The position numbers were made by a program, and so were the translations under genes. Under the pieces are notes generated by a model. The model was not told the origin of the DNA. It saw nothing but the letters and a program-made list of their open reading frames with translations, and did not search any database. Positions 5,772 to 11,308 of a stretch of DNA of 11,308 nt are shown here, one piece after another; position 1 is the first letter of the stretch; each line of letters starts with the position of its first letter. The stretch is from an uncultured Clostridia bacterium (GTDB taxonomy: Bacteria; Bacillota; Clostridia; Oscillospirales; Oscillospiraceae): contig CAMEIK010000021.1 of the NCBI GenBank assembly GCA_945918315.1, positions 1-11,308 of the forward strand, read 5' to 3'.

Positions 5772-6827
5772 ATGAAAAAGACAACTGTTTCCAAGCTCGT
5801 TCACAAATATCTTCCATACGTGGTTGTGATTGCCGCCTTTGCTGTGTGCCAGTCCATGATTTCTGCCGGTACCATGCCCCGTACCACAAAAACCCTTCTG
5901 ATTCCTGTGTGTACCTATATCGTGATGGCGGTTTCCCTGAATCTGACCGTGGGCATTTCCGGTGAGCTGAGCCTTGGCCATGCCGGATTTATGTCCATCG
6001 GCGCTTTTACCGGTATTGTGATCGCCGCGTATACCCAACAGGTTTTCAACTGTTCCGAACTCCTTCAGCTCCTGTTTGCGATTCTGGCAGGCGGTATTAT
6101 GGCGGGCATCATGGGCTTTCTCATCGGTATTCCCGTTCTGAGACTGCAGGGCGACTACCTTGCGATTGTAACGCTGGCCTTTGGCGAAATCATCCGGAAT
6201 GTGCTCAATTGTATCTATATTTCTCTGGATGGAAATGCCCTGCGCTTCTCCTTTAACCGTCCCGATCTTCCCGGCCAGCTTTTGTTCCGGGGACCTACCG
6301 GTGCGACCGGTGTCAACCGGATCGCGACCTTTACCGCAGGCTTTCTACTTGTCCTGTTTACTCTGTTTGTGGTGTTGAACCTGATCCACTCCCGCTCCGG
6401 CCGCGCGATTATGGCCATTCGGGATAATAAAATCGCGGCGGAATCCTGTGGAATTGATGTAACGAAGTACCGTATGATGGCCTTTGTCACCTCCGCAGCT
6501 CTTGCCGGTATGGGCGGTGCGCTCTTCGGATTGAACTATTCCACACTGGTTCCTGCCAACTTCTCGTTTAACGCCTCCATTCTGATTCTTGTGTATGTGG
6601 TTCTCGGCGGAATCGGCAATATTACAGGTTCCATTGTCGCGGCAACCGTGCTGTATGTTCTTCCTGAAAAGCTCCGGGCTTTCGCGGATTACCGCATGCT
6701 TGTGTATGCCGTGGTTCTCATCGCGGTGATGCTGCTGACAAATAACCAGACCATCAAAAATTTCCTGGTTTCTTTCCGGGAAAAAGGCCATGAAAAATCC
6801 GGGAAGAAGGGCGGTGAGGCTGTATGA
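5772..6827 (+). CDS. livM: Branched-chain amino acid ABC transporter permease LivM
   Basis: A 351-residue membrane permease, partner of LivH. Family motifs are GELSLGHAGFMSIGAF (64-79), RLQGDYLAIVTLAFGEIIRN (124-143) and the coupling loop GRAIMAIRDNKIAAESCGI (210-228). The ATG at 5772 is preferred to upstream in-frame codons because it gives a normal LivM N-terminus and has an AGGTGA site at 5761-5766, directly after the livH stop (5759-5761). The gene ends in a Lys-rich cytoplasmic tail, and its TGA (6825-6827) overlaps the livG ATG (ATGA), implying coupled translation. Confidence 0.94.
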   Translation: MKKTTVSKLVHKYLPYVVVIAAFAVCQSMISAGTMPRTTKTLLIPVCTYIVMAVSLNLTVGISGELSLGHAGFMSIGAFTGIVIAAYTQQVFNCSELLQLLFAILAGGIMAGIMGFLIGIPVLRLQGDYLAIVTLAFGEIIRNVLNCIYISLDGNALRFSFNRPDLPGQLLFRGPTGATGVNRIATFTAGFLLVLFTLFVVLNLIHSRSGRAIMAIRDNKIAAESCGIDVTKYRMMAFVTSAALAGMGGALFGLNYSTLVPANFSFNASILILVYVVLGGIGNITGSIVAATVLYVLPEKLRAFADYRMLVYAVVLIAVMLLTNNQTIKNFLVSFREKGHEKSGKKGGEAV

Positions 6828-7687
6828 GTGAGAATGTGAAGCGTAAGTCCAACACAAAAATGGTTCCGTTTCCTTCCCGGGCAATTGTGCCAGAACGGGA
6901 TCTTGGCAAGCGTCCCGTTCTGGAATGCAGCCATCTGGGCATTGATTTCGGCGGCCTGCGGGCAGTGGACGATTTCAACCTTACCATCGGAAAGACGGAA
7001 ATTGCCGGATTGATCGGCCCTAACGGTGCCGGTAAGACCACGGTCTTTAACCTGCTTACCAAGGTGTATCAGCCCACCTCCGGCACAATTATGGTCAATG
7101 GCAAGGATACCGCGGGCATGAACACAGTGCAGGCAAACAGATTGGGCCTGGCCCGTACCTTCCAGAATATCCGTCTGTTCAATCAGATGACCGTAGAGGA
7201 CAATGTCCGCATTGGTCTGCACAATCAGATTTCTTATGGTATGTTTTCCGGAGTTCTTCGCCTTCCGCCTTATTGGATTGGAGAGAAGAAGCAGCACGAA
7301 AAGGCCATGGACCTGTTGTCTATTTTCCATATGGAAGACCTGGCGAATGAAAAAGCCGGAAGTCTTCCTTACGGCGCCCAGCGCCGTCTGGAGATTGTCC
7401 GTGCCCTGGCTACCAATCCCAGTCTTCTGCTGCTGGACGAGCCTGCCGCCGGTATGAACCCCAAGGAGACGGAGGAACTGATGGAAAACATCATAAAGAT
7501 CCGTGACCAGTTCCAGATTGCGATTATGCTGATTGAGCACGATATGAATCTGGTTATGGGTATCTGTGAGGGTATCTGCGTTCTGAACTTCGGAAAGGTG
7601 ATTGCCAAGGGAACGGCCGATGAAATCCAGCAGAATCCGGAAGTGATTGAGGCCTATCTGGGCCGTCAGAGGGAGGACGAAGAATGA
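6824..7687 (+). CDS. livG: Branched-chain amino acid ABC transporter ATP-binding protein LivG
   Basis: A 287-residue cytoplasmic ATPase that powers the importer as a heterodimer with LivF. Walker A is GPNGAGKTT (65-73), the Q-loop is Q114 in ARTFQNIRLF, the signature region is LPYGAQRRLEIVRAL (181-195, the YGxQRR form usual for LivG), Walker B is LLLLDEPAAG (201-210) and the H-loop is H239. About 30 basic or polar residues precede the ABC fold and are longer than in typical LivG. The start overlaps the livM stop and the end overlaps the livF start, both as ATGA. All catalytic residues are present. Confidence 0.95.
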   Translation: MSENVKRKSNTKMVPFPSRAIVPERDLGKRPVLECSHLGIDFGGLRAVDDFNLTIGKTEIAGLIGPNGAGKTTVFNLLTKVYQPTSGTIMVNGKDTAGMNTVQANRLGLARTFQNIRLFNQMTVEDNVRIGLHNQISYGMFSGVLRLPPYWIGEKKQHEKAMDLLSIFHMEDLANEKAGSLPYGAQRRLEIVRALATNPSLLLLDEPAAGMNPKETEELMENIIKIRDQFQIAIMLIEHDMNLVMGICEGICVLNFGKVIAKGTADEIQQNPEVIEAYLGRQREDEE

Positions 7688-8403
7688 GCGAAAACAAGTG
7701 CCTTCTTCAGGTAGAGAATCTGAATGTGTATTATGGTTCCATTCATGCAATAAAGGGTGTTTCCTTTCAGGTCAATGAAGGTGAAATCGTAACCCTGATC
7801 GGCGCCAACGGCGCGGGAAAATCCACCACCCTGAATACCATCGCGGGTCTTATGAAGCCCAAGACGGGAACCGTGACTTTTGAGGGCAAGGTGATTTCCG
7901 GGATGACTGCCAACAGAATTGTGCCCCTTGGCATGGCTCTGTGCCCGGAGGGACGGCGGATTTTCCAGCATATGACAGTCCGGGAAAACCTGGAAATGGG
8001 TGCTTACAGCCGTCCCAAAAGCGAGATTGAGGATTCCATTGCACAGGTTTTTGAACGCTTCCCCCGTTTGAAGGAGCGCCGCAGGCAGATTGCGGGCACC
8101 CTTTCCGGCGGCGAGCAGCAGATGCTTGCCATGTCCCGGGCCCTTATGAGCAAGCCTAAGCTTATGATGCTGGATGAGCCTTCCATGGGTCTTGCACCTA
8201 TCCTTGTGGATCAGATCTTTGATATCATTAAGGAGCTCCACGCTTCCGGCACCACCATTCTTCTTGTGGAGCAGAATGCCCGGAAAGCGCTGCAGATCGC
8301 CGACCGTGCTTATGTTCTGGAAACCGGCAACATTACCCTGAGCGGTACCGGCACGGCGCTGGCAAGCTCCGAGGATGTAAAGAAAGCTTATCTGGGCGGA
8401 TAA
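7684..8403 (+). CDS. livF: Branched-chain amino acid ABC transporter ATP-binding protein LivF
   Basis: A 239-residue second ATPase of the importer. Walker A is GANGAGKST (40-48), followed by the LivF-typical CPEGRRIF (87-94), signature LSGGEQQ (140-146), Walker B LMMLDEPSMGL (160-170) and the H-loop replaced by Gln in VEQNA (Q197), which is normal for LivF. A GGGAGG ribosome binding site (7671-7676) sits inside the end of livG, and the ATG at 7684 overlaps the livG stop. It is the last gene of the operon; a 13-bp stem follows the TAA at 8401-8403. Confidence 0.95.
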   Translation: MSENKCLLQVENLNVYYGSIHAIKGVSFQVNEGEIVTLIGANGAGKSTTLNTIAGLMKPKTGTVTFEGKVISGMTANRIVPLGMALCPEGRRIFQHMTVRENLEMGAYSRPKSEIEDSIAQVFERFPRLKERRRQIAGTLSGGEQQMLAMSRALMSKPKLMMLDEPSMGLAPILVDQIFDIIKELHASGTTILLVEQNARKALQIADRAYVLETGNITLSGTGTALASSEDVKKAYLGG

Positions 8404-8427
8404 GCGTTTCCTAATGGAATCATTATC

Positions 8428-8467
8428 CTCACCCCCCGCATAGAATTGTGCGGGGGGTGAGTGCTTT
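8428..8467 (+). terminator. Stem-loop terminator of the liv operon
   Basis: CTCACCCCCCGCA (8428-8440) is exactly complementary to TGCGGGGGGTGAG (8449-8461) around an 8-nt loop: 13 pairs, very GC-rich. The following TGCTTT is only a weak T-tract, so termination may be incomplete or factor-assisted. Confidence 0.75.
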
Positions 8468-8661
8468 GTGTCGGAGAAATTTCCTCCACGGATGCAGTCT
8501 GGCGTGCTTTGGCCTGGGACTTCTGATAGGACATTGCCTGAGTTCCTGGCTTCTCTGCGGAGGCGGCGGAATGTGCCTCGTAATCTTTGGGTTTATGATT
8601 ATGAAGCGGCGCTGATATCCGTAGGGTTCCCGCAAAAAGATAGATTCCTCTGTATCGGATG
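8468..8661. other. Intergenic stretch without a convincing gene
   Basis: About 190 bases between the liv terminator and the promoter of the next gene. A + frame from GTG 8468 (90 codons, running 17 nt into the next gene) and a - strand frame at 8429-8689 both lack a ribosome binding site and any recognisable family features. Only a short stem (GGAG 8473-8476 with CTCC) was seen. No RNA family was recognised. Confidence 0.5.
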
Positions 8662-8690
8662 GCATACCCTTGTCCCCGGCAGCATACAAT
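8662..8690 (+). promoter_or_regulatory. Likely sigma-E (mother-cell sporulation) promoter
   Basis: The -10 CATACAAT (8683-8690) matches the Bacillus/Clostridium sigma-E consensus CATACAHT at every position. A 14-nt spacer upstream of it separates GCATACC (8662-8668), which matches the first five positions of the sigma-E -35 KMATATT. No housekeeping -35 is positioned for this -10. A start near 8697 leaves a leader of about 27 nt with the AGAAGGAG site at 8707-8714. The downstream gene is a spore coat protein, which fits. Confidence 0.68.
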
Positions 8691-8723
8691 GCACCATCAC
8701 TGTGGGAGAAGGAGTGAACCGCT

Positions 8724-10211
8724 ATGGAGCTGGAATTTGAAAAGGAGAAGGTGCCTTACTTGGGCGTCCCTGTGCGGGAGATCCAAAATGTGGAGGCAAC
8801 CCAGGAGCTGAAGCTTCCGGACGGGCTTCCTGATGTGGGAAAAATCCAGGCAGCCTGGGGGCAGGAAATCCTGCGGGGGAAGGAGTGGTGCATGGACAGC
8901 ATCCTTCTGACGGGCGGTGTTATGGTATGGGTTCTGTACGCGCCGGAAGATGGGGGGCCTTCGCGGATATTGAATACCTGGATCCCATTCCAGATGAAGT
9001 GGGATCTGCCGGACAATACTCCTGAGGGAAAAATTCGTGCAAAGTGCCTGGTTCGATTTGTAGATGCCCGGTCTGTTTCCCCGCGAAAAGTCATGGTACG
9101 CTGCGGTGTCGCCGCAATGGCGGAAGCGATGGTTCCCAGTCAGGCGGAGATTTCCACGCCGGGCCAGATTCCGGAGGGGGTTGAACTGCTGCGTTCGAAG
9201 TACCCTGTTTTGCTCCCCAGAGAGGCGGGGGAGAAGGCGTTTTTCCTGGAGGAAGAGCTGACACCGGTTGGAGCGGAAAAGGTGCTCTATTGTTCGATGA
9301 TGCCGGAAATCCAGGAGCAGCGAGTCATGGGAAACAAGATTGCGTTCCGGGGAAACGGGAACCTGCATGTGCTCTACACCGGAGAAGATGGGCTGGTATC
9401 CGCACAGGATTTTCTTCTCCCGTTTTCCCAGTTCGCAGACCTGGAGGGAAGCTTTGGCAATGAAGCCCAGGCAAATATGATTCCGGCCGTCACGGAGCTG
9501 GAGCTTGATTTGGACGATGAGGGCAAGCTTCGGCTGAAGGCAGGACTTCTGGGCCAGTATGTGGTGGAAGAACCTTCTATTTTGGAGACCGTTGAGGATG
9601 CGTACAGCATCGGGCGGGAGCTGAACATGGAGCGGACGGAAGCGAATCTTCCGGTGATTCTTGACTGCAGAAATGAGAACATCTTTGTGGAGCAGATGGT
9701 GCCCGCTCAGGGGGGCAGGGAAGTTGACACCCGAATTCTTCCGGATTTCCCCCAGCAGAGGAGAACCGATAACGGTGTGAATCTGGTGTGCCCGGGTTCC
9801 TTCCAAACGCTGTACTACAATGACAGCGGAGAACTTCAGACTGTGGGAGGCAGGTACGAGACAGAGCGGAATATACATGCCGATGAGGCTGCCCGTGTTA
9901 CCGCAATCCCCGAAAAACCCGGTGAGCCCCAGGTCAGCTTCGGCAATGGTTCGATGGCCTTTCGGGCGGAGCTTCCCGTACGGATTACCTCGGAAGCAGG
10001 CAGGGGGATTCCCATGGTACTGGGGCTTGAGCTTGGCGAGGAACAAGGGAAAAATCCGGACCGGCCTTCCATTGTATTGCGCCGCGCCGACGGAACCCGG
10101 CTATGGGATATGGCTAAAAAGGCCGGGTCAACGGTGGAAGCAATCAAAAAAGCAAACGATCTGGAAGGAGAGCCTGCTCCCGGTCAAATACTGCTGATAC
10201 CCGTCTTTTGA
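8724..10211 (+). CDS. SipL-like spore coat morphogenetic protein (SPOCS/DUF3794 repeats plus LysM)
   Basis: A 495-residue soluble protein without signal peptide or membrane segment. It has three diverged SPOCS/DUF3794-type blocks: about residues 35-120 (VGKIQAAWGQEI ... GGVMVWVLYAPEDGG), about 180-270 (GAEKVLYCSMMPEI ... GNLHVLYTGEDG) and about 310-390. A C-terminal LysM domain occupies about 450-494 (DGTRLWDMAKKAGSTVEAI ... GQILLIPVF). This is the layout of Clostridioides difficile SipL, which binds the SpoIVA ATPase and anchors the coat to the mother-cell side of the forespore. Start ATG 8724 has AGAAGGAG 9 nt upstream. The gene stands alone between two terminators and carries a sigma-E-like promoter, consistent with mother-cell expression. 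Other DUF3794-LysM proteins exist, so orthology to SipL is probable rather than proved. Confidence 0.85.
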   Translation: MELEFEKEKVPYLGVPVREIQNVEATQELKLPDGLPDVGKIQAAWGQEILRGKEWCMDSILLTGGVMVWVLYAPEDGGPSRILNTWIPFQMKWDLPDNTPEGKIRAKCLVRFVDARSVSPRKVMVRCGVAAMAEAMVPSQAEISTPGQIPEGVELLRSKYPVLLPREAGEKAFFLEEELTPVGAEKVLYCSMMPEIQEQRVMGNKIAFRGNGNLHVLYTGEDGLVSAQDFLLPFSQFADLEGSFGNEAQANMIPAVTELELDLDDEGKLRLKAGLLGQYVVEEPSILETVEDAYSIGRELNMERTEANLPVILDCRNENIFVEQMVPAQGGREVDTRILPDFPQQRRTDNGVNLVCPGSFQTLYYNDSGELQTVGGRYETERNIHADEAARVTAIPEKPGEPQVSFGNGSMAFRAELPVRITSEAGRGIPMVLGLELGEEQGKNPDRPSIVLRRADGTRLWDMAKKAGSTVEAIKKANDLEGEPAPGQILLIPVF

Positions 10212-10230
10212 AGCATATTCCTGAAAGAAG

Positions 10231-10263
10231 CGCCGTCCCGGGGGAGAACCGGGGCGGCGTTTT
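10231..10263 (+). terminator. Intrinsic terminator of the sipL-like gene
   Basis: CGCCGUCCCGG (10231-10241) pairs with CCGGGGCGGCG (10249-10259) with one G-U around a 7-nt loop, followed by TTTT (10260-10263). It starts 20 nt after the stop codon. Confidence 0.85.
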
Positions 10264-10317
10264 GGCAGAATGTCGCATATCTGGGGGGATCCTCTGCCTG
10301 TACATCAGTTTACCCCC

Positions 10318-10364
10318 GAGAGCTTGTCCTTTTCAAGGGGAATCTGTCGAATCGGGAAGCTCTC
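10318..10364. repeat. Inverted repeat in the intergenic region
   Basis: GAGAGCTT (10318-10325) is exactly complementary to AAGCTCTC (10357-10364), 31 nt apart. Further downstream GATTCCGG occurs twice (10377-10384 and 10407-10414) with a 30-nt period. The block lies upstream of the next promoter, so it would act as DNA rather than as a 5' leader of that gene. No function is assigned. Confidence 0.4.
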
Positions 10365-10433
10365 AAGTAACCGTTGGATTCCGGCTTCGAGGAATTCTTT
10401 TCGCATGATTCCGGGATTTCCGGGGAACTGCTC

Positions 10434-10462
10434 TTGTAACAGTTGACAAGAAGTGGTATAAT
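10434..10462 (+). promoter_or_regulatory. Extended -10 promoter of the G3E GTPase gene
   Basis: TATAAT (10457-10462) is a perfect -10 preceded by TGG (10454-10456), the TGn of an extended -10. TTGTAA at 10434-10439 is a moderate -35 at 17 nt. The start is expected near 10469. Confidence 0.8.
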
Positions 10463-10468
10463 ACAAAA

Positions 10469-10479
10469 AGAATCATTCT
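10469..10479. promoter_or_regulatory. Palindrome at the transcription start (possible operator)
   Basis: AGAATCATTCT is a perfect 5-1-5 palindrome placed at the predicted start site of the metal-chaperone GTPase gene. It partly resembles the core of Fur-family boxes (AAT-N-ATT), which would fit metal control. The match is short and could be chance. Confidence 0.35.
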
Positions 10480-10497
10480 ATACAGAAGGTGTAAAAT

Positions 10498-11308
10498 ATG
10501 ACAAAAGTTGATATTTATTCCGGTTTTCTCGGCGCGGGCAAAACGACCCTCATTAAGAAAATGATCGCCGAAGGCTACAAGGGCCAGAAGCTGGTTCTTA
10601 TCGAGAACGAGTTCGGTGAAATCGGCATTGACGGCGGCTTCCTGCAGGATGCGGGCATCAACATTACCGAAATGAACTCCGGCTGCATTTGCTGCTCGCT
10701 GGTAGGCGATTTTGGCGAGGCGCTGAAACGGGTCATTCGGGAGTATGCGCCGGACCGAATCCTGATTGAGCCCTCCGGTGTGGGCAAGCTGTCCGATGTG
10801 ATCGGCGCCGTGAACCGTGTCACCGGCGAAAATGTTACCCTGGGCTATACCGTTGCCGTTGCGGACGCCGGCAAGGTTAAGGTCTATATGAAGAATTTTG
10901 GTGAGTTCTATAATAACCAGGTGGAGACGGCTTCCACTATCATTCTCTCCCGCACGGATTCCATTCCTCAGGCCAAGCTGGACGGGGCGGTGGCCATGCT
11001 CCGGGAGCATAACAGTGTTGCTACCGTCGTCACCACGCCCTGGGACCAGCTCACCGGTGAGCAGTTGATTGCTGCCATGGAGGGAAAAGCTTCCCTGGCC
11101 GCGGATCTTGCGAAAATGGAACTTGAGAGGTTGGAAGCCGAGGAAGCGGAAGAAGAGCACGAACATCATCACCATCACCACGAGGATGGGGAGTGCTGCT
11201 GCCACCATGATGGTGAGGAGCATGAGCACCATCATCATCACGAGGACGGGGAGTGCTGCCACCACCATGATGACGAGGAGCACGAACACCATCATCACCA
11301 TGAGGATG
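10498..11308 (+). CDS. CobW/G3E-family GTPase (COG0523 metallochaperone) with His/Cys-rich repeats, 3' partial
   Basis: The first 270 residues of a P-loop GTPase that runs off the window. Walker A is GFLGAGKTT (9-17), the switch-like ENEFGEIGID segment is 36-45, the metal-binding CxCC is C63-I-C65-C66, the EPSG motif is 91-94 and the guanine-specificity motif appears as SRTD (151-154) in place of NKxD. After an acidic, probably coiled linker (about 200-220), residues 221 onward are repeats of HEH5-6, EDGEC2-3, H2-3 and acidic residues: two full copies and the start of a third. The CobW C-terminal domain is not visible and may follow the repeats. COG0523 proteins deliver or insert metals such as zinc, cobalt or nickel; which metal is not known here. 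AAGGTG precedes ATG 10498 at about 10486-10491, and the gene has its own promoter. Confidence 0.9.
   Translation, partial: MTKVDIYSGFLGAGKTTLIKKMIAEGYKGQKLVLIENEFGEIGIDGGFLQDAGINITEMNSGCICCSLVGDFGEALKRVIREYAPDRILIEPSGVGKLSDVIGAVNRVTGENVTLGYTVAVADAGKVKVYMKNFGEFYNNQVETASTIILSRTDSIPQAKLDGAVAMLREHNSVATVVTTPWDQLTGEQLIAAMEGKASLAADLAKMELERLEAEEAEEEHEHHHHHHEDGECCCHHDGEEHEHHHHHEDGECCHHHDDEEHEHHHHHED
11158..11308 (+). repeat. In-frame tandem repeat encoding a His/Cys/acidic metal-binding tail
   Basis: Units at 11158-11220 (63 nt), 11221-11280 (60 nt) and 11281 to the window edge encode HEHHHHH(H)EDGECC(C/H)HHD(G/D)EE. The copies differ by one His codon and by synonymous CAT/CAC changes, so they arose by duplication and then diverged. 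Copy number may vary between strains. Confidence 0.85.

Noticed and set aside
8429..8689. 86-codon - strand frame in the livF-sipL gap
   Set aside because: No ribosome binding site, runs into the terminator stem, and has a Pro/Arg-rich composition typical of chance frames.
8468..8740. 90-codon + strand frame before the sipL-like gene
   Set aside because: GTG start without a proper ribosome binding site, starting at the edge of the liv terminator, containing the sigma-E-like promoter, and with no family resemblance.
10443..10462. TTGACA at 10443 as -35 of the G3E GTPase promoter
   Set aside because: It is only 8 nt from TATAAT, far too close, and no -10 lies 17 nt downstream. TTGTAA at 10434 with the extended -10 fits instead.
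10363..11301. 312-codon - strand frame opposite the G3E GTPase gene
   Set aside because: Its Met/Val-rich start is the complement of the His codon repeats; there are no family features and no ribosome binding site.

Overview
The window looks like chromosome from a Gram-positive anaerobe of the Clostridia, most likely the Oscillospiraceae/Ruminococcaceae. This is an inference from gene content, strong AGGAGG-type ribosome binding sites, dense ATGA-overlapping operons, a SipL-like spore-coat gene and moderately high GC. All genes that can be supported lie on the + strand. No tRNA, rRNA, CRISPR array, insertion sequence or phage gene was seen.

Bases 1-3179 carry the end of a cell-wall/division operon: the last codons of an unidentified gene, a SEDS glycosyltransferase (FtsW/RodA/SpoVE type) with an extra cytoplasmic FHA domain, and its partner class B penicillin-binding protein. 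The start of each gene overlaps the end of the one before. The pair would polymerise and cross-link peptidoglycan, and the FHA domain suggests control by Ser/Thr phosphorylation.

Bases 3253-8461 are a complete branched-chain amino acid ABC transporter operon, livJ-livH-livM-livG-livF. The most interesting part is its leader, 3253-3553. A consensus promoter drives a 51-codon reading frame with a good ribosome binding site. Its residues 33-47 are 4 Ile, 4 Leu and 4 Val out of 15. The stop codon sits just before an RNA segment that can form either an antiterminator (3473-3506) or an intrinsic terminator (3491-3520), but not both. Geometrically this is a ribosome-mediated transcription attenuator in which charged Ile, Leu and Val tRNAs set the expression of their own importer. 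A second likely promoter and two large stem-loops lie between livJ and livH, and may separate expression of the binding protein from that of the membrane/ATPase part.

Bases 8462-10263 hold a monocistronic SipL-like spore coat gene (SPOCS/DUF3794 repeats plus LysM). It is preceded by a sequence closely resembling a mother-cell sigma-E promoter and followed by a clean terminator. Bases 10434-11308 hold the start of a G3E/CobW-family metal-chaperone GTPase. It has its own extended -10 promoter, a palindrome at the transcription start and a His/Cys-rich tandem-repeat tail, and it runs off the end of the window.
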